Positions 12,000-24,200 of a stretch of 64,000 bases of DNA are shown here, one piece after another. The notes beneath the pieces were generated by a model. The model saw only the letters and a program-made list of their open reading frames with translations, did no database searches and was not told where the DNA came from. The stretch lies in assembly GCA_001632435.1 (NCBI GenBank), contig KV424052.1, positions 16,453-80,452 of the forward strand, read 5' to 3'. A program made the position numbers and the translations under genes. Origin of the DNA: Calocera cornea HHB12733 (taxonomy: Eukaryota; Basidiomycota; Dacrymycetes; Dacrymycetales; Dacrymycetaceae). Within the stretch, counting starts at the first letter, position 1; each line of letters begins with the position of its first letter.

Positions 12000-13286
12000 A
12001 AGGACGGCGCAACGGCCTAGAAATTCCTGCGCACGACGCGGACCTGCAAAGAACGAAGAAATCGGACACGTGGATCTGTTTCCGTCCCGATTTGGATGTT
12101 CCCGTCCTGTGACTGGGCGCGTGCACAGAGCACTCTCCTACCCTTCTTCATGATCACCTTCAACAATCCTCTGCCCTCTCTCCGAAGACCATTCTCAGGC
12201 ACCAATCTACTTTCAATGAGATATCACCTGGCCATGTCGCGTGAGCTGCGCACATCTGACGCCCTGACCAAGGATGCGGCCGCTGCACGTGAAGTTGCCT
12301 CCGTGCGTGCGGGTCTCTATTTTGAGAGGTCCCGTGATCACTGGCCGCATCTGTTCCCTTGCGTTTCCTGGTCTTGCCATCCCCTGCGTCGTCCTTGGGG
12401 ACATCCGTAAACGATTCTCGATGCTTCCTCGGAACATCGCTTCAGACAACAAGCGCTCTCGCCAGCACAATACAACCGCATACGATAGCTTAATTAGGTG
12501 CGGCACAAGGCACATATGGAGCTTCGCAATCCCACTCGACCCTGCTCCGGTCTCACCGCAAGAAGATGAAACACCCCGCGTTCAATGCATGCGGTAGCCT
12601 GCTGAGCGCCAGAACTGTGAGGAAGAACTGAGGGCGGTAGGGCGGCCGCACGCCCTCGCTTAAGGTTTAGGGCTGAATCCGGAAGCGCTGGGCAGGGCTT
12701 TGGTCACGGCCTTACATCAAGAATAATCTTACTGAACCAGGTTCACCATCGTATGCGGCCACAAAATATGCGCTGGAAATAGCATTTCTGCGAGGGACTG
12801 AAACGGATGTCTTCAGGTATGCTTTATCTTGGGGATTTCATATGCCGTAACTGATGCTAGCCGAAGCTTTGTCACTACGGCCATCCACAACTGCCTTCTG
12901 CCTGCTTCGCTCCATTTTCCCATTCCAAATCGGTTGACTACGGCCGTATACCTTACCAGCGGAGATCTCGTCAATGGAACCCGTAACAGTAGCACCCGGT
13001 GTGCCGCAGACCTCGCCGTCGAGGACCAGCTCCAAGAATGTATCCCTGAAACGGAACATGGTTGTTCCTGTCACATTGCTCCAGCGGAGCGGATCATTCG
13101 GACTGAAATGGCTAGACGGGGTACGTACTCCTGTGTCAGAGTTTGAGCACCCTAACCAACCCGTATCGAAGGGATATAAAAGAGGCTCTCGTGTCCCTGC
13201 CCTAGCCCGTCGTCGTGGACATCTATTATCTCGCTCATATCGAACTAACAGAACTCCCGCACTTTTCTATATTCTTCCATATACGA
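12000..13286. promoter_or_regulatory. 5' flank of giant gene A, partly shared with copy B
   Basis: About 1.3 kb between uS15m and giant gene A. No gene is supported; the open frames here lack family motifs. From about 12265 the sequence is recognisably homologous to the reverse complement of 38815-37845. A GC-rich 16-nt block at 12275-12290 is exactly shared with 38790-38805, and a CTTCCTC...CATCGCTTCAG segment (12420-12445) is shared with 38658-38683 apart from a few bases. The block around 13000 that would translate VPQTSPSRT is matched near 38170. So the duplication carried the promoter along with the gene. Confidence 0.6.
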
Positions 13287-16200
13287 ATGTCTACACCGGC
13301 GCCAGGTGGTACGGTCACTAACCCTGGCGGGGTGAACACCAATGCCGGAGGGGCAGTCACAAACGCCGGAACTCCGGACAAGGGGGACGAGCCAGAGTGG
13401 ACCGTGCGTCCTAACGATCGTCCCATCCTGGATCCTGGAGCAGACAAAGAGTGGCCGAAGAACCTGCGAGGTTTCTCCCTCTCAACGGAGGCGCCCTTCA
13501 AATTTTCCCTTCCCGCCGATCCTAACGCTGTGGTCAAGAAAGACCCCGAGCCAGCATCGAAGCCCGATGATAAGACAACCGACCCCAGCGACAAGAAGCG
13601 TAAGGCGCCCGAACCCAGCCCACCGACTCCGGGTGCAACGGACGATGGGACCACGAAGAAAGCCAAGACAGAGCATAACGCTGGAGATATTATCTCGGTA
13701 CCGTTGTATCAGGTGAGTGATGCGATCTTTCCAAGGCGTGGTGCAATCCCTAAAGCTGTTTCAAGGGTCTGCGCCAAATGCGATACTGGATAACAAACTG
13801 GGGCAACATCAGGACTCTTCAATACGACGATCCGAAGGACATGTTTGACGACTCCTCCTCTCCTGCAGGCCAACAGCGCCGCTACATCTACCTTGGCTCC
13901 AAGCAAGGAGGTGACATGTGGATCCTAAAGACCGATTTCGAGGCTCTCATCGGCACCGCACCCAGCAGACTGCATGAGATTTATGTCGCGGTGGCAGCGA
14001 ACTTCGCGAACGACGCCGGCCTCGGCGTACAGGACATTAAGAAGCGAGGCCTAATTCCCCCTAAACCGACACTGAGAAACTGGCTCTACAACGGCGCATG
14101 CGAGATCACTGGGCCCCAAGCGCTTTTGCCGGTGATGGATCCCACGCCGTCGAGTCTATTTTCTTCGGATCCGGTCAAACCGGAGCCTGAAGATGAATGG
14201 ACCAAACGGCAGAAGAGTGATATATACCCGGTTCGTACCCATATGCCATGATCAGTACTCACGCTCAAATGCTGTCCATAGCTCTTGTGCACTCTTGACA
14301 CCGTCAAGCCGAAGAAGTCTGGCTTTAGTGTTTCCGCTCGTCTCATGCAACCGGACATGGCTGCAACCTTCAAGCTCATATTCAGCCCCACTGAAAGTGC
14401 ACCGGACGACAGACTCGCCGTACTGAAGGCTGCAGTTACCGAGCTAATAGCATCGAAGAAGATCCCATACCCTGCAGCTGTGGCGCTTTCTTACGCTGAG
14501 GCGAAGGCGACGGCTGGCTACACACTCCTGAATACGGCACCATGGATGATGTACCACACCTGGATCAACACCAACGACTATGCCGAAGTAAACAAGGTCA
14601 TGAAGATTGGGGCCTCCATTCGACGAGACTGGCCTACGGAGGCGAAGGCCACAGCTATGGTCGAGGATGTTTGTAAGACGCTCAATATTCCTTCCTTAGA
14701 AACTGGCTTGGTGCCGCAGGCAGTGAAGCTCACAGTTGGTGCGCATGATCCCGGTTGCCAGGTTATGTTGCTCATTACATGATTTCAGCGAAAATGCAAA
14801 GCGCAAAAGGTACAGGTGCGAAGCGTAACCCGGATCAGGGCAAGGTCATGGGTGCGAGCGCTACGAAGGTATGCCCCAAGTCCTGACCTGGTGCAAGTGA
14901 CTCAATTGCACCTTCTAGTTCGCCAAAAGCTTCTGGACAAATGTTAACCCAGATGCGAAACCAAGTGACGCAGAGGTGAGCGCTTATTATCGAGATCCTT
15001 TCTTATATTCAACGTACTTCAGTGGTTGCACAGGTGGGTTCAAACTGACAGAGCCTCACTCGCAAAACTGGTCTGATAGAATGAACAGGTCCGCCTTTCA
15101 CTTCGGTGGGGTAAGCGACTTCGCCGACCTACAGTCTTCCCAGACCCAGGACAATCTCGTACGTCTCGGTTTTACTTTACTCGATAGAAGGAATGAGTAG
15201 TAACATTGGACAGGTCTTTGGAACTGGAGAGGCCAACACACACATGATCCGCGAGGAGAGTTTCCTCGACCTGGTTGTCAATTACTTCAAACCGTCCACC
15301 CCGGCCGACGCGCCCGTGCTGATAACCAACATCAATCCTACCAGCGCGGATCCTACTCCTCGGGTCACTCAATTCGATGTCGATCTGAAGCGAACCGAGA
15401 AGGATATTGACAAATGGATTCTTGACGCGAAGTATAAGTGGCTGTGTCTGGAACTGGAGTATAGATTGAAGTATCAGAATGGTGCTAACGTAAGCACTTC
15501 TCATCATCTGCTACTCTTTTTCCAACGCGGCATCATAGAACTTCAACTTTGCCGTACCTATCGATCCATTCAGCCGATACTACCCATTCCGCTGTGAAGT
15601 TGCGCTGGATGCTCTGATGTTCCAGAAGCTGGTGGCGACACCATCCACCCCTGCCCTTACCACGCAGACAACTACCCCTCAGGTCTCAAAGAACTTCGTT
15701 GTGCGGACAGTCGCCTCCAACCCGTCAACAGTGGATGGTCCGTCCCATGCGCAAGTTTGGGAAGCGGCTGCCTCGTCTGCTCCCTCCGTCGTCAGTAACG
15801 GAACTGCGGTACAGAACCCTTCCGTTGTTCCTGCTCTTACCATTGCCCCTGGTGGAGTCTCTCTGCCCGGAGCGAGAGCGCCCGCTGGAACGGCGGCTTC
15901 CGTCATCCCCTCAGCTTCAGCCTCTGCGCCTCCTGTCGACGGTTTCACGCTGGTCGGAGATATCACCCTGTTCGGCATCAAGGGTCTTACTGCCAAGTTC
16001 TACTCCTGGAAGGGGCCGCTGCCCGCTGGCATCGTCATGGGGCTCATACCTCCAGTCTACGATCAGGCCGTCATTGATGGGGACTTCCATCTCTCGATGG
16101 TCATCGACAAGCTGCAGGGAACGCCGTTCGACAAGATCCCCTTCCGCAACACGACGTTCACATATCAGAACTATCCGTTCGACACCACGAAGGCGCTTGG

Positions 16201-19200
16201 ATGGCATGTCGAGGCCGATATCATCATCGACGAGTCCTGCGGAGCTGCACACGACGTGTTAAGCAAGGCTCTGCGCGTGCAAGAGCCGGATCTCCATGTC
16301 CACGCGTGCATCGGAGCGACGCAGAATTGGAGCACGGCACTCAAGATACCGAGCTTTACTCTCGATGGCTCGTTCTCTGGAATCAGTGCAAAGATCTGCG
16401 ATGAGCTGACGTTGACCAGCATTGGCCTCCAGCTTCTGGGCTCTCGTGCGATGCAGATGTATCCCGAACCCAAGGAGGTCATGAAGTACGGCTTCGGCGT
16501 GTTTGGCACCATGCACTTGTCTGTTCCAGGATCCATCATACCTCTGGAGCTCAGCTTCGATATCACGGAGATGGCTGGCATGGCGACGCTCAGCGCGGAT
16601 CTGTGTGGCGACTTCTGGAACGACGCTTTCGGGATTAGCGGCTTGACGGTAAGTGTGATCTCGACGCTGTTGGTATACTGCTGATCTGAGTCTCAGCTCA
16701 CTGATGTCGCGGTGACGGCGAGCTTCGGAATCACGACTCCTCTCAGCACGTTCAATTTCGGCGTTCTGGCTATGTTCGAGCACGGAGCCACGAAGGCCTA
16801 CTTCGAAGGTAGCTACGCAGCCGGTGGAGGCTTCGCTATATCGGCCACAGTATCGGACTTTACGCTGAACAACGTATTCGATCTTGCGGATCGATTCACT
16901 GGCGCCCAAATCAAGCTCCCATCTGCACAAGTCACCATCGGCTCTGCGACTATTGCCGTGGCATCCGGCTCTGGATTGACCGTGGCTTTGCAGAATGTAC
17001 AGTTCGGCGAGTATATGGCGGCCGATGCTACGTTGACCCTGTCTAAGACGGGCATCTCTCTGCGCGGAGACATCACCAGTCACGACGTGTTGACTTTCGG
17101 TGAGGTGGAGGTGAAGAAGGCGTTCATCCAAATCGACTTCCAAAGCGTGAATGGAGCGAAAGAGACGGATGTGCTGCTTGGCGGAGAAGTGACGATCGAG
17201 AGCCTGACCATCGATGCTGCCATTCACGTTTACGAGGATGCGACGGGCCCACAGTGGACGATCTATGCCGCACTGACGACGGCTGGAAACAGCCTGGCCC
17301 TCTCCAAGCTTGTCTCCGAGCTGCATGGCACATTCCTCGACTTGTCACTCACCCAAGTGTCTTTCTGCGCCGCTTCGAAGGACGATCCCCTGATGCAGTC
17401 CTTCATCTTCTCCTCGACTCCATATGCTTTCCATCAAGGTGTACAAATCAACGCGACTGTCGGGAACATCGACGCGATGAACGCGTTGATGCGCGCCCCT
17501 GCTGGCGGATTCATTCTCAGTGCCGGATGGTCGAAGGCAACTGGATTTACGCTTGATATCATGCCTCCGTCCTCAACGATCGTCCATTTGGGCAAGGGCA
17601 TCTCGACCGATCCATTCACACTCCAGATCCAGACCGCGGGTGGCGCTCCGGGTCTCATGCTCTACGCTGGTGTCAAGATCCCTACGGCACAGTCGGACAC
17701 GCCTCTGGACTTCAAGCTTGCGTTGTCGATAGACCCCATCGGAGCACGGGCATCCGCCGAATTGGACGGCTGGTGGGTCGATCCATTCGGTATCAGTAAG
17801 AATGTGAAGATTGGGCCACTCGTGGCGCTGTCAATCGAGATCATCTTCGAGCAGTTCCTCACTACTGGTATTCCGAGGTGCGTATTCACACAGGACGGTG
17901 GCTACTTTATTGACCTCTTTTCGCAGTGGGTTCGGAATTGCGGGCGGCTTGCAGATTGGGAAGGCAGCGGCAAGCCTTGCTCTCGAGATCAGCGAAGATC
18001 CTATGCGTGAGTGTTGTTGGATTTGGTACAGTACATGCCCTCGCTGACCCATCGCAGATGAGCTGTTGAGTGCGGAGGTGAAGAACCTGGACATCAACGA
18101 TGTGGTCGACTTCGCCAAGCTTCTGACCGGATTGGCCATTCCTCAGCCGGACAACTTCCTCCAGTTCACCGATGTGAAGCTCTACATTTGCCCCGCAGGT
18201 ACGACGCTGGGCTCGGTAACGTATCCTCGTGGCTTCTCGTTCGACGCCGCTATGGTCGTGTTTGGCAAGAATGCGTCCATCGACTGCAATGTGTCGACGA
18301 GCGGGGCATCGATCAAGGGCAGCGTTGATGATTTCAAGCTTGGTCCTTTGGAGGTCCGCGGGACGGCGGGTCCACAGGCGACGCTGGATGTCGAAGTCGG
18401 CCTGTCGAAACAGCATCTTGGCATCGACGGGATGGCGACGTTCTACGAGGCCGAAGTCGCTCTTCATGTGGATCTCGATGTCCTTCCCAAGCCTGCGTTC
18501 AGCTTCTTCGCGGTACGTACTCTGTCACTCAGGAAGAGCCATCCGCTGATGAACCATGTTCCAGACATTGAAGTTCACCGACCTGCTGCTCTTTGCGCTC
18601 AACGCCGAGCTCGTCGGTGCTGTCGACTTCAAGTCGCTGGAAAATGCGGACTTCCTGTTTGATGCTCTGATGGAGCAGCACATCTTGCAGTACGTCTCGG
18701 ACGAGCTGAACAAGCAGTTTGATCTTGCGAAGCAAGCCGCTGAAGAGGGCGTCGAGTCAGCCCAGAAGAAGGTCGATGATGAGAAGGCGAAGATGCAAGC
18801 GGTGATCGTGAGTGCCTGACTCGGTATGTATACTATTAATCTAACCAGTCGCTACAGGACGCGGCTCAGAAGAAGCTGGATGCCGCCTCGGCGTCCTGGA
18901 CTGCGAAGCGCGACGCCGTGACCAGCTCGAGTCAAGCGACAATTAACAGCTATAACGCCAACATCGCAACGCTGCAGAAGAAGGTCTCCGATGCTCAGGC
19001 TGCGTACACAAAAGCGCAGGCCGATGCCCATAACAAGCTTCAGTCTGCGACCAACGACCGTGCAACCAAGTTAGCGGCTGCACAGCACTCGGTCGATGAT
19101 GCGCGCAACAAGATGAACGGCGACATCACTAACGCGCAAAACAAGGTATCCGCGGCGGAGGCGAAGATGCAGAGCGAATTCGGGAATGCCGAGCACTCTA

Positions 19201-20075
19201 TTGACGATGCGCAGAACAAGGTCAACGGGCTGCAGAGCAACATTGACAACTGCAACAAGGAGATCAGCGACCTGAACCATCTGTCCAAGTTCAATCCCAA
19301 GCGCGCGGAGATCGTGAAATACGGCTCCCAGCTGGCTGCCTACAAGGTCGCCAAGGAGGCCGCGGACAAGGCTCTGGACTTGGCCAAGGCTGTTATCAAG
19401 GGCACTGGCTATGTCGCGGATCAGACAGCAATCAAGGCAGCGCAGGGCGCGCTTGACGCGGCCAAGTCCGGCGGTGCCATCACGCTCTCCGCGGCGCAGG
19501 AGACGCTCAAGGGTGTCGATGCTGCCACCGCCGCGGCAGTCAAGGCTGCTCAAGCCTCCGTCGACGGACTCGGCAAGTGCAGCGAGGCAGTCGCGTTCAC
19601 TGCTGCACAAGGCGCCCTGGAAGCGTTCAAGAAGGCGAACGACGCGGCTTTCGCGGCTGCGACCAAGGCGCTCAGCGAGATCACCGGCTGCGCGGAGAAG
19701 ATCGCGTTTGACGCAGCATCCGCGGGGCTCGACGCGGCCAAGCACGCGTCGACGGGTCTTGATGCGGCCGACGGGGCGCTGAAGCTGGCTGAGGACGGCG
19801 GTGAGCTCGCCCTGGACGCGGCCAAGTGGGCCGTGGACCACGCCGCGAGCCTGTGCGATATCACCGTCATCCATCTGAGCGGCTCGCTCCGCGGTATCCT
19901 GGGCCTGACGGGCAAGGTCGAGAAGCCGCTCACTGCCCATGTCGAGGGCCAGGCGGCCGGACACGCGTTCTCCTGGGATGGCACGTTCGACCCGCGGAAG
20001 ACGGCGGACTTCATCAAGGGCGTGTTTGAGAAGTTGTGGAATGATATCAAGAGCGAGGCGATCAAGCTGAAGTAG
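13287..20075 (+). CDS. Giant unrecognised protein, copy A (about 2,040 aa)
   Basis: I do not recognise this family. The start is ATG 13287 (MSTPAPGGTVTNPGG), the same start as in copy B. About 13 exons can be joined: exon 1 13287-13712, exon 2 13766 to about 14229, exon 3 from 14281, then small exons (KMQSAKGTGAKRNP; FAKSFWTNVNPDAKPSDAE; RSAFHFGGVSDFADLQSSQ; VFGTGEANTHMIREESFLD), then large exons near 15541-16648, 16699-17879, 18058-18512 and 18859-20075. Residues 1-140 are low-complexity with a bipartite NLS-like pair (KKRKAPEPS, TKKAKTE). The middle, roughly 1,000 residues, alternates hydrophobic and polar residues with many Gly/Thr (VTIGSATIAVASGSGLTVAL), suggesting repeated beta sheet. 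The last 450 residues are Ala/Lys/Asp-rich heptads (AQNKVSAAEAKMQ), a long coiled coil, ending VFEKLWNDIKSEAIKLK. No signal peptide is seen. Function unknown. Confidence 0.8.
15694..18893 (+). repeat. Near-identical core of arm 1 (candidate gene-conversion tract)
   Basis: These 3,200 bp match the reverse complement of 32241-35440 without gaps. I noted only about a dozen mismatches, for example an Ile/Val codon near 17738, a cluster near 17880-17896, two near 18370-18390 and one at Asn/Ser in LENADFL/LESADFL. Introns are conserved as well as exons. On the left, divergence starts abruptly before FVVRTVASNPS; on the right, immediately after the codons for LDAASA near 18893. Confidence 0.88.
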
Positions 20076-20190
20076 GCGATATGCTGTTGGCGTATTTTGG
20101 AGCATCGGAATGATCCTCATAACCCACTTGTCTGTCGCTACTTACTGTAATATATGTACCTGTCCTTCAGGATTGAGCAACGGTCGCCGA

Positions 20191-20940
20191 TTGTAGGCCC
20201 AAATCGGTCATGGGCGATGATGCCGGCAGTGAAGCCTCGGCTTGGCCCGCCGTTAGGGTCCACTCTGCGGACAACCCTAACCCGCCCCACGCCAGCTGCG
20301 GGAGTCAGGGTTATAGCCTCGTTGACCCTAAGCCGAACCTCTAAAACCCTAGTTGACCCTAACCTGAAGCCTCCAGCTGGCCTACAGCGGCACACCTTCA
20401 AACTCGAGCTCACATACAGCTGCTAACAGCTCCCACTTTCTCTTACAACTCAAGCATTGAACTACGACATAAACACGTGTCTACACGCCCAGTCGGAACT
20501 TTCAGACCTCTGCTGATGATCGGGTATCCCGCCATCCCGCAATGTGACCCACGGTCCGATGTATCACCGCCATTTCTCATCAAAGCGCAAAGGCCGCGGA
20601 ACGGTCGCTCTCCAAGCAGCGACTGTCTACACCACTCGTAGAATCACCTCTTCATCTGCGCGTCGTTCACCTATGTAAGAATCTTTGTGACCGTTGACTG
20701 CATACTCACGTGCTCCTAGTGGGTGAAGGCGACGCCTACTAATGTCGACGTGTCGTTGACACATCGCGTCCACACGCATCTCGTCCCATTTTGTACTCGC
20801 TCGCAAGGTCGGACTACAACTTAGCCGAGGCGTGGCACCTCACCTCGATGCTGACGATCCTGTACTTTCCCCTTAGGTGAGCATCTCTCAATTGATGTCC
20901 TGATCTCGTGGGTGCCCGCGATTCTGCTTGTCTGATGGCG
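20191..20940. other. Intergenic between giant gene A and the NLR, with telomere-like hexamers
   Basis: No gene is supported here. Between 20253 and 20362 the sequence carries TTAGGG at 20253, CCCTAA at 20275, 20326 and 20357, and GGGTTA at 20308, plus a CCCTAG. The 11-mer GTTGACCCTAA occurs twice (20321 and 20352). The hexamers are spaced irregularly, so this is not a telomere array. Confidence 0.6.
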
Positions 20941-20945
20941 CATCT

Positions 20946-20946
<1 letters not shown>

Positions 20947-21000
<54 letters not shown>
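20947..21000 (+). repeat. (CAG)18 trinucleotide repeat
   Basis: Eighteen uninterrupted CAG units lie about 260 bp upstream of the NLR start at 21260. They would code for poly-Gln in one + frame, but that frame has no support as a gene and ends at 21351 in a different frame from the NLR. The repeat is therefore most simply in the 5' UTR or promoter of the NLR. Confidence 0.9.
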
Positions 21001-21002
<2 letters not shown>

Positions 21003-21259
21003 CTCCGATCCACGGTACCCAATCTCGAGCCGCTCTGCCTCGGTCCCTCGGAAGACATCGAAGTCGCATCACGCAGCATTGACCCAATCTCCGGCACTTG
21101 ATCTTTACTGGGCGTTATCAGTCAGGTTTGCTATAAGAACATCAGGCTTAGATAGCGCCAGTGGGTTGTCCCATTTCACCCCATTTCGTCACCTCCTAGT
21201 CTTCAGACTACGCATCGCTGCTGTTCTTCATCTCTTCTCATACAGATTCATCCGCTTCC

Positions 21260-24200
21260 ATGAGCTCGATAGCCGGAACTTCTGGTGGTCGAGGACCAGG
21301 CCTCAACACACTGCTTGCTCAATGGAAGGAGAGGGCGGGTGCTGCAGTTGAACCAATCAAGACCGGTGTTATTGAAACGACAAACCGCGTGATTGGCATT
21401 CATGATGTACGCTCTCCATCCTCCATGTCTCACATCTTCGTTTCCTGACACTGTTCTAGCGGGTTCAATCCCAGGACGACAATATTTGCCAGCTTGCTGA
21501 TAAACTAACGCTCATCAATGAGCATGTCCTAACGCACTTATCTCCAAACTCGGCTCTTGATCTTCCGACGGCAAAATTGCTGCACGATCTTACCGAGTTC
21601 GTCTTCCCTCTTGCTTCCATAGGCATTTCTTCTCATGTAGCCAAACCAGTGCGGCGGCTGAGGTGGACAAGTTCCTGAAGAGCTTGCGCCCACCGGCCAA
21701 ACGGCAGCATCAGCTGGATGAGTCCGATGAGCTGGAAACTCTGCACGAGAAACTGGATTCTATCATGTCCCAGCTCTCGGTGTGCCAGTCTTGTGCAGTA
21801 TGTTGTGCTGTGTGATCACTGAGGATGCTTTTAGCTTAGCTATGGGGTAGACCTGGGTGTCCGCGTAGGGGGATTAGAGCGGGAGGTACGTTTGCCGGTA
21901 GCTTCAGTACGGAATCAACATTCTGACGCAGATCAGGTCGCTCGTACTCTTGCGTTACAAATGTCCGTGTCATCACTTGTATGCTCCTGCGTCATCTGAC
22001 CTTCCTCGGTAACCAGACCAGACCATCTTCCTTTGGCAGAGATACCCCCCAAACCAATTACCTTCTTTGGTCGAGATGAGCTTGTAGCATCTATTGTTGA
22101 GCTAGTATGTGGCGCGCCGACTTGCCGCATCCCGCTCCTCGGTCCTGGAGGAATCGGAAAGACGTCTGTTGCTGCTGCGGTCATGAATGACAAGCGAGTC
22201 AGCGACAAATACGGCATACACATCTTGTTCGTCACCTGTGAAGGACTCACCTCTGCCGAGGGTATCGTCAACATGCTCGCAACGCTGTTGCGACTTAACG
22301 GAGGCTCGGGTGTTCAGCAGTTGGTGCTAAACTATCTGGCAACTCGAGGCTGCGTACTCTTGGTACTTGATAACCTGGAAACAGCTTGGGATTCTCTTGA
22401 CAAGATTAACGTTGAGAAGCTCATAGGAAAGCTCGCTGAGCTATCCTCACTCTCGCTCATTGTCACAATGAGAGGTGGGATGCGCCCTGGGCATGTCATT
22501 TGGGCAGAACTGTTTTTGGCCCCTCTGAAACCAATATCGCTCGATGCAGCTCGCCAGTTGTGGGTATCAATTGCACAATTTGTTGACGGCAATCTGGACC
22601 ATCTCCTTCAGCGGCTAGATGGCTTGCCTCTGGCAATCACTCTGATGGCGCATCAAGGGCAGCTGATGACTCCGACAGAACTTCTAGAAGGATACGCCTC
22701 CGAAAGGACGGCGTTGCTAGATGTTGGGGGTGATGGACGACTGACTAGTCTTGATGTTTCCATCCGACTCTCCCTCAATTGTCACACTATGTTGAGCGAT
22801 CCAAGTGCCGCTCACTTACTTTCAGCCCTCAGCCTTCTTCCCGATGGCCTCGCGATATCCGACGTATCCAATATCCTTCCGGTCATGAAAAACACCAGAA
22901 GGAGTTCATTGGCCCTCACTAGAGCGGCACTTGTGTTTATCGAGAACGGTCGATTGAAATCCTTGTCCCCAATTCGTGACTTCGTTCTGCGATACATGCC
23001 GCCATCCGGAAGCGATCTTCTAACAATACAGGCCTACTTCATTACGCTCACAAATAGCGTAAACATTGCAGGCACGGTCGAGCTTAGGACAGCGACTGAA
23101 TTACTCGCGCCTCAATTTGGTAACGTGAGTTCGGTTCTCCTGCATGCTTGGAGTGCCTCGGCCTTCACCGAAATCCCGGAGAGGTTGGTTCTCGCAACAC
23201 AGCAGCTTTCAAAGCTCTCTGCCATGACGGGGCTTGGAGATTGTCTTCCGCTTTTACAGTGCGCAAGGAAGAATCTGGAAAAGTTTGGCCCCTGTTGGGG
23301 TGCAGCTCAATGCACAACAACTCTCGGCAATGTTCTCCGTTTGCATGCGCGATATGATGAAGCACTTATGATCCTGGAGCAGGCCAAGACACAGTTCGAT
23401 GTCATCGGTCACCGAAAGGAAGCAGCAGAATGCACTTTTAATATTGGCATTGCTCTGGGCACGCTTAGTCGATACGATGCCGCACTTGTCAAATTCCAGG
23501 AAGTCAAGGCTGTTTTCGAAGGTATTGCGGATCCCTGTGGGGTTGCACTATGCATGCAAGCCATCGGTGACGTCCTCGGCGGACTCGGCCGGTACGGCGA
23601 AGCGCTCGCTCAGCTGGAGCAGGCCAAGGCGCAATTCAAGGTCCTCTGCCACCGGCCCGGAGTTGCATTTTCTGATCAGCTCATCGGGAACATCTTGCAC
23701 CTTGTCGCTCGCTCTGATGAAGCAGTTGCGAGTGTACAACAAGCGAAATTGGAGTTTGAGGATCTGGGTGACCGTCGCGGTGTAGCGCAATGTCTGCAAA
23801 TTATCGGAGATTTTTTGCACAAACTTGAAAGGTACGATGAGGCGCTAGAACACCTGGAACTTGCGAAGCGGGAATTCGTTCTCATGGGGGACCGTCGTGG
23901 TGCTGCACAATGTACAAGACTTCTGGGGGAACTTCTCCGTACGCAGGCGAGACATGAAGAAGCCATCCCAAAATTGGAACAGGCCAAGGCGGAATTTGAC
24001 CTCCTGGGTCTCGTCCTGGGTGCAGCACAGTGCACCCAAGCCATTGGCAGTGCTCTTTACCCACTGGCCAAGTATGAGGATGCGGTGGCAATGCTGGAGC
24101 TTGCTAAAGTGGAGTTTAGAGCCATAGGAGACCGGCACGGAATTGCGGAATGCACAAGGTTTCTCGCGTACACAGCCAAGCATCAGGGATGTCAAGATCG

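Larger units (their letters stand above)
12265..20190 (+). repeat. Inverted duplication, arm 1
   Basis: Arm 1 of a large inverted repeat whose partner is 30944-38815. Through the core and 3' exons, paired positions add up to exactly 51134 (for example 16684+34450, 18010+33124, 20075+31059), so the alignment is gapless there. In the 5' exons and promoter small indels accumulate. Identity is close to complete at 15694-18893, roughly 90% by eye from 18894 to the stop, and much lower upstream of 15690. Homology continues about 100 nt into the 3' UTR (GATATGCTG, CATCGG, TGTCTGTCG blocks) and then fades. Confidence 0.93.

Noticed and set aside
12096..12597. Short plus-strand frames that might be a gene upstream of giant gene A
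   Set aside because: The corresponding part of arm 2 is homologous at DNA level but does not keep these frames, so it behaves as non-coding promoter DNA.
16259..17326. 355-codon open frame antisense to giant gene A, with an identical one at 33808-34875 antisense to copy B
   Set aside because: It lies opposite a well-supported coding exon, is Arg/Gln/His-rich with no motif, and its duplication follows from the near-identity of the core.
20253..20362. A true interstitial telomere array
   Set aside because: The hexamers are separated by unrelated sequence and occur in both orientations. Only a telomere-like cluster can be claimed.
20821..21097. Poly-Leu and poly-Ala open frames across the CAG tract on the minus strand, and the poly-Gln frame on the plus strand
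   Set aside because: They are products of the triplet repeat and have no supporting sequence outside it.
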